A stretch of DNA of 64,000 nucleotides. Origin: a bacterium. Its GTDB lineage: Bacteria > Planctomycetota > Planctomycetia > Planctomycetales > Planctomycetaceae. Both the position numbers and the translations under genes were made by a program. The notes below the pieces were generated by a model, which ran no database searches, was not told the DNA's origin, and saw nothing but the letters and a program-made list of their open reading frames with translations. Below are positions 45,939 through 54,181 of the stretch, piece after piece. The first letter of the stretch is position 1. Every line of letters begins with the position of its first letter. The stretch is from assembly GCA_016125225.1 (NCBI GenBank), contig WGME01000001.1, positions 1 through 64,000 of the forward strand, given 5' to 3'.

Positions 45939-47192
45939 ATGATCTCCTGCCACCGCCGCGATGCCCTCAAGCTGACTGCCGCTACGCTGCTGGGAACGGC
46001 CCTGCCGCGCTGGACCACGGCTCAATCGCCACCCGCCACGGTCGCACCGAAATCCGTGGCGGGTGTTATCACCATCTACCGCGAAAAATCACATGCCGAT
46101 GTGTTACTCGGCAAGATCCTCGAAGGGTGGCAGCAGGATGGCGGCCCCGGTCCCGCGTTGAAACTCGCCTCGCTCTATGTCGACCAGTTTCCTGATGATG
46201 ACCTCGCTCGTTCGTTGTGTCAGAAGTATCAGGTCCCGCTGTTCGACACCATTGCCGGGGCGGTCACCGTCGGCACGGATGGCATCCCGGTGGATGGAGT
46301 CATCAGCATCGGAGAGCACGGCGATTATCCGTTCAACGATCTGGAGCAGCACCTCTATCCCCGACGGCGATTCTTCCAGGAGATCACCGACACCTTTGTG
46401 AAGCATGGCCGCGTGGTGCCCGTCTTCAACGACAAGCATCTCGGGCCGCAGTGGGAGGATGGCAAGTGGATGTACGACCGTGCGAAAGAACTCGGCGTTC
46501 CTTTCATGGCGGGTTCGTCATTGCCGGTGGGTTATCGCACGCGGGAATTTGATGTGCCGATGGGTTGCGACATCGAAGCCATTGTCGGAATTGGTTACAG
46601 CGGTTGGGATGTGTATGGGGCCCATGCGTTCGATTGCACGCAGTGCCTGGCCGAACGCCGTCGCGGTGGCGAGCACGGCGTGAAATGGGTGCAGACATTA
46701 CAAGGCGAGGCGATGTGGCAAGCGGTCGATGACGGTCTTGTCGATCTCGCCACGTTGCAAGCGGCCTATGCAACCGCCCCCAAAGCGAACGACCGGGGGA
46801 TGCGGGCCGATGACGGTGCCGCCCTCTTTCTCTACGAATACACCGATGGCCTGCGCGGGGCTCAGTTCATGTTTCCGTCAGTGCGGCTCACCACCGTAGC
46901 GGTGAAGTTGAAAGGGCAATCACAACCTTTGGCCACTTGCTTTGAAGAACGCGAGGAACCGAGTTACCCGCACTTCGCGTATCTGCTCAAAGGGATTGAG
47001 CAGATGATGCACACCGGCCGGCCGACTTACCCGGTCGAGCGGACGTTGCTCACCAGCGGCCTTCTCGATCGCGCGCTGCGGTCGCATGCAAAGCAAGGCC
47101 AGCGGATCGAAACACCGGAACTGCAGATCGCCTACAAACCCGTTGATTATCCACACGCCCCGAAACCGAATCTGCTTGCACCACCCCGCTGA
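45939..47192 (+). CDS. Tat-exported protein of unknown function, Gfo/Idh-like
   Basis: The 417-aa protein has a Tat-type N-terminus (CHRRDALKLTAATLLGTAL). After a Rossmann-like start (AGVITIYREKSHADVLLGKILEGW) come FPDDDLARSLCQKYQVPLFDT and GRVVPVFNDKHLG, then GVPFMAGSSLPVGYR. The layout recalls Gfo/Idh/MocA-type or creatininase-like planctomycete proteins, without a clear NAD-binding GxGxxG. Its function is unknown; nitrogen metabolism linked to the upstream amidase is only suggested by position. Confidence 0.6.
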   Translation: MISCHRRDALKLTAATLLGTALPRWTTAQSPPATVAPKSVAGVITIYREKSHADVLLGKILEGWQQDGGPGPALKLASLYVDQFPDDDLARSLCQKYQVPLFDTIAGAVTVGTDGIPVDGVISIGEHGDYPFNDLEQHLYPRRRFFQEITDTFVKHGRVVPVFNDKHLGPQWEDGKWMYDRAKELGVPFMAGSSLPVGYRTREFDVPMGCDIEAIVGIGYSGWDVYGAHAFDCTQCLAERRRGGEHGVKWVQTLQGEAMWQAVDDGLVDLATLQAAYATAPKANDRGMRADDGAALFLYEYTDGLRGAQFMFPSVRLTTVAVKLKGQSQPLATCFEEREEPSYPHFAYLLKGIEQMMHTGRPTYPVERTLLTSGLLDRALRSHAKQGQRIETPELQIAYKPVDYPHAPKPNLLAPPR

Positions 47193-47239
47193 TCTCAACA
47201 AAGATCGCGATCAGATGGCCCCACTTACCGCTGCAAACT

Positions 47240-47635
47240 TCAGCCTTCGAATTCACTCGGAGTCGTGCCGAGGTCGACGATGCTGCAGGCCTGAATGATT
47301 GGCAACCCGAGCGCTTCGGCTTCGGCAATCAACTTCTCACTTTCCGTGCCGGGGTTCAGCCAGACTTCCTGCGGATATTTCGTGGCGATATCGGCCAGCA
47401 AGCCGATGCCGACCCACGGCGGTACGTACATCGTCACGCGTTCCACACGATCGACCGGCACATCGCGGATGGTGGGGTACGCAGGCCAGCCTTCGATTTC
47501 GACTTCCGTCGGATGCACGGGATAAACCGTGTAGCCCAGTTGGGCATGCGCCCGCACCGACTTGTTGCCATACTTTTTGCGATCGGTACTAGCCCCGATC
47601 ACGACACACGTTTTGCTGCTGGAATCTGTTGTCAT
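47240..47635 (-). CDS. CoA-binding domain protein
   Basis: The 131-aa protein is a single CoA_binding_2 domain: VVIGASTDRKKYGNKSVRAHAQLGY, VYPVHPTEVEIEGWPAYPTIRDVP, TMYVPPWVGIGLLADIA, EVWLNPGTESEKLIAEAEALGLPII. Related proteins bind CoA through a Rossmann-type fold; their physiological role is not defined. It converges with the Tat-exported gene, 47 bases between stops. Confidence 0.9.
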   Translation of the reverse strand: MTTDSSSKTCVVIGASTDRKKYGNKSVRAHAQLGYTVYPVHPTEVEIEGWPAYPTIRDVPVDRVERVTMYVPPWVGIGLLADIATKYPQEVWLNPGTESEKLIAEAEALGLPIIQACSIVDLGTTPSEFEG

Positions 47636-47770
47636 GGCTCACCTGTGAACTGCGAACGGTTACCACCGTATTGTGCCAATCGTTGGGGGGTCAGGGCAAA
47701 CCGTCAACACATGCTCGCATGTAACTATGTTATTCCCGGTGAATTCTCATGGATGTGATGCATCTTGATC

Positions 47771-47801
47771 TTGTCGCCTGACGAAGAACGAGGCATATAA
47801 T
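47771..47801 (+). promoter_or_regulatory. Putative promoter of the cyanophycinase-like gene
   Basis: A perfect -10 box TATAAT at 47796-47801 is preceded by TTGTCG at 47771-47776, a 19-base spacer, which is longer than optimal. The gene starts about 65 bases downstream. Confidence 0.45.
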
Positions 47802-47867
47802 TTTGAACGATGTGCTCACAGGCGGATGGCTCTCTGCCGCCACGACCGACAAGGAAAGTCTCTTCGC

Positions 47868-49127
47868 ATGCCCTTTCGAAAATGGCTGATGGCCGGGCTA
47901 CTGCTCAGCAGCGTGGCACCGGCCATCGCGATGGAAACCGATGCTACGACGACCACCACGGTCGCCGGGTCGCTGGTGATCATGGGTGGGGCCGAGCGGT
48001 TCGATCATCGCGAGATCTGGGAAGAGATCGTGCAATTGGCTGGTGGACCCGGAAGTCGCATTGCAGTCTTCCCGACAGCGAGTCTCGATCCCATCCGCAA
48101 AGGGAACTGGGTTGTCGAGACGCTCAACAAAGCCGGAGCGCAGGCGTTTCTCGTCCCGCTCGCCTGGCGGCATATGGAACGTGAACCGCATGAGGTCGCC
48201 CACGATGCCGACATCATCGCCGCCGTCCGCGAAGCAGGGGGCGTCTTCTTCATCGGCGGCGGACAGGAACGCATCACACGGGCCTTGCAGTCGCCGCGCG
48301 GCGAACCGACGCCGTTGCTCCAGTCCATCTGGGATGTCTATCAACAAGGGGGAGTAATCGCCGGGACCAGTGCCGGGGCGGCCATCATGAGCCGCGTGAT
48401 GTACCGCAATCCCGACTCCGTCCTCGAGACCCTGGAGCAAGGCGTCCGGATGGGACAAGAGATCGACCACGGCTTCGGCTTTCTCGATCACAACTGGTTT
48501 GTCGATCAGCACTGCTTGATTCGTGGACGATTCGCAAGGGCCTTGGTGGCGATGGTCGATCAGGAGTTTCAATTCGGCTTGGGAATTGACGAGAACTCGG
48601 CCGTCGTCATCGAACAGAATCAGTATCTGCGGGTGATCGGTTATCGCGGGGCGCTCGTCTTCGATTTATCGCAGGCCGAGCATGATCCCGATTTGGGCCG
48701 GTTCAATCTGACGAATGCCCGGCTCTCGTTTCTCGACCGTGGCGACAAACTCGACTTGCAGACGTTGGAGATGACCCCGTCGCCGCAGAAGCTGGACGAT
48801 ACCAGGCTCGATCCGAACTCGCCTGAGTTTGAAACGGTCGAACGACCGAAACTCTTCTTTAATGATGTGCTGGGGAACACGGCCGTAGTCGACCTGATGG
48901 CCAAGCTCATGGACAATGACGACCCGGAAGCGATTGGTCTGGCCTTTGATGGCCATCGCGCCAAGCAGGGAACCACCCACGGATTCGAATTCCGTTTCGC
49001 CCGAGACCAGCGAAGTGTTGCCTGGTATACCGAAGCCACCGGTGGCGACGACTACACGATCTTCAACATCCGTGTCGATATCCGACCGATCCGCTTACCG
49101 GGGCCGTTGTACGAATACGACGAATGA
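47868..49127 (+). CDS. Cyanophycinase-like S51 peptidase, secreted
   Basis: The 419-aa protein has a signal peptide (WLMAGLLLSSVAPAIA). The S51 fold shows SLVIMGGAERFD, GGVFFIGGGQERITRAL and the nucleophile block GVIAGTSAGAAIMS with Ser168. Cyanophycinases cleave the storage polymer multi-L-arginyl-poly-L-aspartate into dipeptides; an exported form would digest external polymer. The C-terminal part (about residues 300-419) is an extra, partly beta-rich region. No cyanophycin synthetase is in the window. Confidence 0.87.
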   Translation: MPFRKWLMAGLLLSSVAPAIAMETDATTTTTVAGSLVIMGGAERFDHREIWEEIVQLAGGPGSRIAVFPTASLDPIRKGNWVVETLNKAGAQAFLVPLAWRHMEREPHEVAHDADIIAAVREAGGVFFIGGGQERITRALQSPRGEPTPLLQSIWDVYQQGGVIAGTSAGAAIMSRVMYRNPDSVLETLEQGVRMGQEIDHGFGFLDHNWFVDQHCLIRGRFARALVAMVDQEFQFGLGIDENSAVVIEQNQYLRVIGYRGALVFDLSQAEHDPDLGRFNLTNARLSFLDRGDKLDLQTLEMTPSPQKLDDTRLDPNSPEFETVERPKLFFNDVLGNTAVVDLMAKLMDNDDPEAIGLAFDGHRAKQGTTHGFEFRFARDQRSVAWYTEATGGDDYTIFNIRVDIRPIRLPGPLYEYDE

Positions 49128-49167
49128 AGTCTCAAGTACCCACCTTGGATGGCAGTGAATCTTGCCT

Positions 49168-50574
49168 TCAATTGGCATCCCGCAAACGGGCAATCAACCG
49201 ACCCGCTTCCGCTGCGTCGTGCTGATCTTTCGTCAGTTCACGCACCCTCACCAATGCCGGTTCCGCGAACCGTCCCAACTCGGCAATAACGTTCGGAATT
49301 GATGGCGGTTCAGATCCGCCCTTGGCCGATCGCGTTTCTCGTGCCAGCCGATAAACACGTACGGCTTTGGCAATCTCCGCTTCCTGATCGGGCGGCAACA
49401 GTTCCATCCGCCCCACCAGCACTCGAATGACTTCATCAGGGGCCGGCTCAACGGTTAAAGGCAATACACGATCGGTGAGCGATTGCGGTACCATGTAGAA
49501 TAATCGCAATCCCTGCTCCCGGAACCACGAATTGGACCAGGTTTTCACCATCGCGGCGGCTTCTTTTTCGAAGAGCCCTTCGGCCACCAAAGCCTGCTGC
49601 ACTTCCTGCTTCAACTCCGCCAGCGATAACGTTTCTTTGCCAAGCTCCAAGGTGACAGTGCCAGCGGGAGCAATCGCGGGATGCGCGGACCGCAGAATCC
49701 TTAGCTTGTGTCTCGGTCCCTGCACATCGATCAGAAACAGCGATTGGATCGGTTCTGTGCCTGTGTTGGTCACCTGCACACGACCAGACGTATCGACCTG
49801 GGCTTGCAGCGGCAGTTCGAACTTGCCGACCCCGCGATAAAATAGAAACTTCTCGACATGCAACCCACTGGGCGGTGGGAGTGTGGCGCTGAAGATATCT
49901 TTCCCCGTGGGCTTTGCCGCTGCCGGCAAATTGACTGCGACCAAAGCCGAGTCCGTTTCACGGGCAGCCCCATAGTGACCGTAGCCGTTATCCGACGGCG
50001 GAGCACCAGCCATCAAACGTTCCGCCAGAACCGCTGATAAAGCCGCATCCCCCAGTTGCGGTTGCAGCGATGCCTGTGGGATCAGCATCACCGTCCCCCA
50101 ATCGAGTTCCGACGGCCCCCGCACCGACGGCAACATCGGTTGATATGCCGGCAGCATGTTCCGCACCGGCGGATAGAACTCGGTCAACAACCCCTCCGGG
50201 AACTGCACCTTCACCCGCACTTCGCGCGGCTCATCGACATAGAAATAGGTCACCGGTGTCTCCATTCGCAGCGGCGCAAAGAGCGCACTCTTCGCCAGCG
50301 CCGACCGGGCTCCCGCCTGCCGTTCCCGACTGAGCACAAACCCCGGCAGGTCTTCATCGAGCAGCGGCCGGAAATCGAGTTGCACGCCATCCGACCCGGC
50401 GAAGGAGGTAAACGTCCCCCACTCATGCACCACAAACGGCTGAGTCGCCCCACTTTGACGGGGTCCATTGTCACTCACCGCCGAGCGGGCCGCTTGCGGC
50501 GTGATCCAGGTTCCCACCACAAAGGCTGCGGTCGCAAGTCCCGCAACGGTCAGGGCATAGGTAACACGTGGCAT
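49168..50574 (-). CDS. Secreted protein of unknown function
   Basis: The 468-aa protein has a signal-anchor (LTVAGLATAAFVVGTWI). Its first conserved-looking block is FVVHEWGTFTSFAGSDGVQLDFRPLLDEDLPGF. Later come ETPVTYFYVDEPREVRVKVQFPEGLLTEFYPPV and a long C-terminal helical region (about residues 340-468). The mid-part is beta-rich (LPLQAQVDTSGRVQVTNTG). No enzyme motif was seen and no known domain could be named. The gene is divergent from the AT-richer accessory patch to its right. Confidence 0.7.
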   Translation of the reverse strand: MPRVTYALTVAGLATAAFVVGTWITPQAARSAVSDNGPRQSGATQPFVVHEWGTFTSFAGSDGVQLDFRPLLDEDLPGFVLSRERQAGARSALAKSALFAPLRMETPVTYFYVDEPREVRVKVQFPEGLLTEFYPPVRNMLPAYQPMLPSVRGPSELDWGTVMLIPQASLQPQLGDAALSAVLAERLMAGAPPSDNGYGHYGAARETDSALVAVNLPAAAKPTGKDIFSATLPPPSGLHVEKFLFYRGVGKFELPLQAQVDTSGRVQVTNTGTEPIQSLFLIDVQGPRHKLRILRSAHPAIAPAGTVTLELGKETLSLAELKQEVQQALVAEGLFEKEAAAMVKTWSNSWFREQGLRLFYMVPQSLTDRVLPLTVEPAPDEVIRVLVGRMELLPPDQEAEIAKAVRVYRLARETRSAKGGSEPPSIPNVIAELGRFAEPALVRVRELTKDQHDAAEAGRLIARLRDAN

Positions 50575-51257
50575 GATGATCGTCCTCCTCGAGTGCAGAG
50601 AATGGCACTCCTTTGACGTGCAGGGACGGACAGCGTTCCGCCTTTTTACGCCGCAGACTTCATCACCGTGGGGGAATCATACGGATCAAAAAATTATTCC
50701 AAACACATTGTCCAGTTCTCATCGGGCGAAGCGTTCGAAGCTGAACGTTTCCCATCGCGCAACCATTCGCGACAGAATGAAAGCCGTCGATGAGGACCGC
50801 CATGGGGTCAGCCTCGCGGAATTGGTTGTCGCATGTATTCGGCGGGATCGGCTTGCGTCCAGGTTGAGACGTGGGAAGCCTCCGCGGTACACGGCTCAAC
50901 TTGTGCTTCGGAGTTCGCTCCGAAACGGAAACCCAACCGCACCCCTGGGAGCCGGAGTCGGTGGTCGCACCCTTGACTTGTCAGTCCTGTTGACCCGACC
51001 ACCCTCGATCCGTGCGCCTGCTGCCGAGTGGTGACACCCACCGCCGTCACCACTCCGAATGACGGAAAGCCGATCCTGCCGAACAGACGCCACCACTCGC
51101 TATCACCGCGAGCCCGCACCGATGCGCCCACAGCTTAGCCGCGAGGCCACGCCGAGCGATGCGACCACACCAGCGTACGATCTACCTATAATCGGCTCAT
51201 GGCTATACTGCTTAGGGAACGTAGAATCTTGCTGTCAAGTCGATACGAGACGAGTGA
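50575..51257. other. Gene-poor spacer of about 680 bases
   Basis: The first part (50575-50900) has no supported coding sequence; its open frames lack codon bias and ribosome-binding sites. The second part (50910-51120) holds a possible degenerate SUMF1-type fragment on the minus strand. The stretch separates a minus-strand secreted-protein gene from the plus-strand small accessory genes. Confidence 0.5.
50910..51120 (-). pseudogene. Possible remnant of a formylglycine-generating-enzyme-like (SUMF1) C-terminus
   Basis: Reading the minus strand from 51120, one frame gives SRVIASGGVCSAGSAFRHSEW and, after a shift of frame, LGFRFG. These recall the ends of SUMF1-type proteins (RVxRGGSWxxxxxxxRSAxR...LGFR), in the right order and spacing. 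No intact frame joins them and no N-terminal part is seen. The similarity is weak and rests on two short blocks. Confidence 0.25.
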
Positions 51258-51737
51258 ATGGATGTCATTGGTAACAGCATGGTGAGCGGGCAAATCAAGA
51301 CCGCTTTGCAAACAGAACATGTATCGCTCCCAGAAGAATTCGTATGGATTGAGCCAGCCGCATTCCAGAAAGTCGAACACTGCTACTTCTTTTCGCGATT
51401 CAGTTCTGAAGCACTTCCGTCGCCAAATCAGTTTTTCGACGAAACGGAAATCGAATGCCTGACAAACCATTTTCATTTTCGACAGGAGACACTGATGTCT
51501 GCCATTTGTGTCTCAGTATCATTGTTCCAGCATGTTCATCGGTGCTGGTCTGAATCGCCGTTCTCAGCCTTATCGATCAGGCAGTATATCTCGTTTCAGT
51601 ACGCTCGTGAGTTCGACAATCGTGCAAGCACAGAAGCTGTTGAAGGAACTTACCGTTTTCACGTCGACCGCCCCAACCAGTCGTATTACGACAGCAATAT
51701 CGAAAACTACCGGGAACCATTTCTGATGTGCTACTAG
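51258..51737 (+). CDS. AT-rich small gene of unknown function
   Basis: The 159-aa protein has a soluble, acidic and aromatic-rich composition (LPEEFVWIEPAAFQKVEHCYFF). No family was recognised. There is no good ribosome-binding site, and an in-frame ATG at 51279 is an alternative start. The gene is AT-richer than its surroundings and ends just before a structured repeat (copy C1) and the SUKH-type gene. An immunity-protein-like role is possible from the neighbourhood but not shown. Confidence 0.45.
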   Translation: MDVIGNSMVSGQIKTALQTEHVSLPEEFVWIEPAAFQKVEHCYFFSRFSSEALPSPNQFFDETEIECLTNHFHFRQETLMSAICVSVSLFQHVHRCWSESPFSALSIRQYISFQYAREFDNRASTEAVEGTYRFHVDRPNQSYYDSNIENYREPFLMCY

Positions 51738-51797
51738 CCCGTGGCCGGCGAATTCTGCCGACTCCGGTGCAGACATCCATCCATCAGTTCGCGCCGT

Positions 51798-51882
51798 GGG
51801 GCAGGGGTGCTCCACGTAAGCGGAAGCCCCTGAAAACTGGGATTGAGAGCTGGGGGCTTACTATCGGAGCGCCCTCCACCCA
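51798..51882. repeat. Structured repeat C, copy 1
   Basis: This 85-base element lies 54 bases upstream of the SUKH-type gene. It shares the order GGGGCAGGGG, GCGGAAG, CCCTGAAAAC, GGGGGCTT, CTATCGGAGCGCCC and CCACCC with copy 2. An inner stem AAGCCCC/GGGGCTT and an outer stem can be drawn. The upstream bases 51741-51767 add a small hairpin CGGCGAATTCTGCCG. Confidence 0.75.
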
Positions 51883-51936
51883 GTCATTACACTATAATTT
51901 TCCCACTTAGGTTTCATTTCAAATAAGTGATCAAGC

Positions 51937-52422
51937 ATGAAGTTTTCACAGGAAGTCCAAGCGGTGCTGAGGAGACAAGGCTGGTCTCCCGAACGGCGTC
52001 TCGATATCAGTGAATGGATGACAGAGCTTGTCGCGAGTGGTTTTCACATTTTGCCCGAGGCGCGATCGATCCTGGAGAATTTTGGTGGCCTCAGAATCAT
52101 TCCGGAAAAAACTCCTCGAGATGCTTATGCCGCTGAGACTATCTGGTTTGATCCTGTAACTGATGTGTTGAGCGAAGTCGATCGAATTAAGGGCTGGGAA
52201 GATACCCTACAGATGGGCCTTACACCACTTGGCGTACGTTATCCGTCTCTCTCAATTATGTTGATTGCCGAAAATGGGCAAGTAATCTGTGAATGGGGAA
52301 GTATCTTTGCTGCCTCTGGAGTTTCATTTGAAGATGCCATGGAGAATTCGCTGGTTTTCGCTCGCAGAAAGTCTGTGATTTATGGGATCGATCAGCATGG
52401 TAATCTCTTTGTCGACACCTAA
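51937..52422 (+). CDS. SUKH-3-like immunity-family protein
   Basis: The 161-aa protein has the start FSQEVQAVLRRQGWSPERRLDIS, the block FHILPEARSILENFGGLRI and later IWFDPVTDVLSEVDRI. The GWxPxR and FGGL motifs match the SUKH-3 group of the SMI1/KNR4-like immunity superfamily, whose members neutralise polymorphic toxins. No toxin, Rhs or YD-repeat gene lies next to it, so it would be an orphan immunity gene. Both flanks carry copies of repeat C: C1 ends 54 bases upstream and C2 starts 11 bases after the stop. Base composition is AT-richer than the flanks. Confidence 0.7.
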   Translation: MKFSQEVQAVLRRQGWSPERRLDISEWMTELVASGFHILPEARSILENFGGLRIIPEKTPRDAYAAETIWFDPVTDVLSEVDRIKGWEDTLQMGLTPLGVRYPSLSIMLIAENGQVICEWGSIFAASGVSFEDAMENSLVFARRKSVIYGIDQHGNLFVDT

Positions 52423-52433
52423 GCACCTTCGGC

Positions 52434-52521
52434 GGGTGGCAGGGGCGCCCCGCGTGAGCGGAAGTCCCTGAAAACGGACATCGATAACCGGGGGCTTCCT
52501 ATCGGAGCGCCCCCGCCACCC
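52434..52521. repeat. Structured repeat C, copy 2
   Basis: The ends GGGTGGCAGGGGCGC (52434-52448) and GCGCCCCCGCCACCC (52507-52521) are inverted with one mismatch. An inner stem GGAAGTCCC/GGGGGCTTCC lies within. Relative to copy 1, several stem positions differ on both sides while pairing is kept. It lies directly after the SUKH-type gene. Confidence 0.8.
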
Positions 52522-52541
52522 TTCGGCTCGAGATACTTATG

Positions 52542-52580
52542 CCCTGAGACCTGATACCTCTCACCTGACTCCTACCCCTC
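52542..52580. repeat. Degenerate 7-bp-period repeat tract, locus 4
   Basis: Heptads CCCTGAG, ACCTGAT, ACCTCTC, ACCTGAC, TCCTACC fill the spacer between repeat C copy 2 and the stop of the DUF1501 gene. Confidence 0.55.
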
Positions 52581-54039
52581 ACGCAATAATTTCGTGCAAC
52601 GGTTCCACTTCTTCCACGCCGACGAGTTTCTGATCCAAACCGCTGAAGAAATAGCTCAACCGGTTGGGGTCGAGGCCCATTTGATGCAGGATTGTGGCGT
52701 GCATCTGTTTCACGTGGGCACGGTTCTGCACGGCGGCCGAACCGAGTTCGTCGGTCTGGCCGTAGCTCACGCCCCCCTTGATGCCGCCGCCGGCCATCCA
52801 GGTGGTGAAGCCGTACGAGTTGTGATCGCGGCCGGTCCCCTTGGCATACTCCGCGGTCGGTTGACGGCCGAATTCGCCGCCCCAGACGATGAGCGTTTTC
52901 GATAACAGACCACGCTGCTTCAGGTCGGCGAGCAACCCGGCAATCGGCTTATCTGTCTCGCCCGCGTGCAGGTTGTGGTTGAACTCCATATCGGAATGGG
53001 CGTCCCAGTTGTCGTCGTTGTGGGCCCCGCCGGAGTAAATCTGCACGAAGCGGACACCCCGTTCGACCAGCCGCCGCGCGAGCAGACACTGTCGGCCGAA
53101 CGTCGCGGTCTTGGGATCATCGAGACCATACAGTGTTTGTGTCGCCGTTGTTTCCTGCGCGATGTCGACCGCTTCCGGAGCATGGGCCTGCATGTTGAAA
53201 GCGAGTTCATAACTGGCGATGCGGGCCGCGAGGTTCGAGTTATCGTGCCGCGATTTCAGATGCTCGGTGTTGTATTCCCGCAGCGTGTTGAGTAATTCGC
53301 GTTGAGCCTTGGTGCCGAGTTCCGCTGGCGGGGCGAGATCGAGAATGGGATTCCCCTGCGACCGCATCACCGTGGCCTGATAACTGGCGGGCATATAACC
53401 GCTCGACCAGTTCTTGGGACCGGAGATGGGGCCGCCGCGCGGATCGAGCATGACGACAAAGCCCGGCAGATTTTCGTTCATCGTACCGAGACCGTAGTTG
53501 AGCCACGACCCGATGCACGGGCTGCCGCTGAGGATCTTGCCCGAGTTCATCATCAGCATGGCCGAACCGTGAATGGGCGAGTCGGCGGTCATCGAATGAA
53601 TGAAGGCGATGTCGTCGACCTTCTCGGCGAGATGCGGGAAGAGATCGCTGACCCACTTGCCGCACTCGCCATACTGCTTGAACTTCCATCGAGGTTCGAC
53701 GATGCGGCCTTCATTGCGATGCCCACCGCGGCCGAACGTTTTCACCTGCACGGTCTGGTTATCGCGGCCCATCATGTCGGGCTTGTAGTCGAAGGTATCG
53801 ACCTGGCTCGGCCCGCCATACATATAGAGGAAGATGCACGCCGTGGCATCCGCATCATGATGCGGATCCTTCGGCGCAAGCGGATTGACGAACTCCGGCA
53901 AGCCCTCAGCCGCGTGAGCGGTACTATTGAAGAAGCCATCTTGCGACAGCATCGCCGTGAGCGCGGTCCCGGTAAACCCGGCACCAGTCTGCCACAGAAA
54001 TTCCCGCCGCGTCCGCCCGCAGAAGTTGTGGTTGGTCAT
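52579..54039 (-). CDS. DUF1501 protein, Tat exported
   Basis: The 486-aa protein begins MTNHNFCGRTRREFLW, a Tat twin-arginine signal, followed by a hydrophobic stretch. Blocks include ACIFLYMYGGPSQVDTFDYKP, MGRDNQTVQV, QCLLARRLVERGVRFVQIYSGG, HNDDNWDAH, GGEFGRQPTAEYAKG and GRDHNSYGF. It is the partner of the upstream DUF1549 gene (54182-56671), with only a repeat B hairpin between them. An in-frame TTG at 54060 is less likely than ATG at 54039. The protein probably folds like an alkaline phosphatase; its substrate is unknown. Confidence 0.9.
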   Translation of the reverse strand: MTNHNFCGRTRREFLWQTGAGFTGTALTAMLSQDGFFNSTAHAAEGLPEFVNPLAPKDPHHDADATACIFLYMYGGPSQVDTFDYKPDMMGRDNQTVQVKTFGRGGHRNEGRIVEPRWKFKQYGECGKWVSDLFPHLAEKVDDIAFIHSMTADSPIHGSAMLMMNSGKILSGSPCIGSWLNYGLGTMNENLPGFVVMLDPRGGPISGPKNWSSGYMPASYQATVMRSQGNPILDLAPPAELGTKAQRELLNTLREYNTEHLKSRHDNSNLAARIASYELAFNMQAHAPEAVDIAQETTATQTLYGLDDPKTATFGRQCLLARRLVERGVRFVQIYSGGAHNDDNWDAHSDMEFNHNLHAGETDKPIAGLLADLKQRGLLSKTLIVWGGEFGRQPTAEYAKGTGRDHNSYGFTTWMAGGGIKGGVSYGQTDELGSAAVQNRAHVKQMHATILHQMGLDPNRLSYFFSGLDQKLVGVEEVEPLHEIIA

Positions 54040-54089
54040 GGTATGCAGATCCGTGTTCAAGAACGGTTGAAATCAATTTCCAATGCAGT

Positions 54090-54172
54090 CAGCCACAAAG
54101 AGGCACAAAAGTCGCAAAAACTTAGCGAGTGATTGAGAATTCTTTTTGCGTTTCTTGTGCCTTTTTGTGGCT
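54090..54172. repeat. Inverted pair of repeat B between two operon genes
   Basis: The left arm (54090-54120, AGCCACAAAGAGGCACAAAA start) is largely complementary to the right arm (54141-54171). The hairpin lies between the DUF1549/1553 gene and its DUF1501 partner, so it could adjust the mRNA level of the second gene. The same inverted pair occurs at 2216-2313. Confidence 0.65.
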
Positions 54173-54181
54173 CAGTCTTTT

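Noticed and set aside
46510-46640. NAD-binding site in the Tat-exported protein (Gfo/Idh type)
   Set aside because: A GxGxxG-like stretch (VGIGYSG) occurs mid-protein, not in the N-terminal Rossmann position, so an oxidoreductase call is not justified.
50573-51034. A 153-codon plus-strand frame in the gene-poor spacer
   Set aside because: It has no ribosome-binding site, no domain and poor codon bias; it overlaps the start of a real minus-strand gene.
51798-52580. A CRISPR array
   Set aside because: The repeated units are only two, are palindromic, enclose a gene and show no regular spacers. The heptad tracts are too short and variable.
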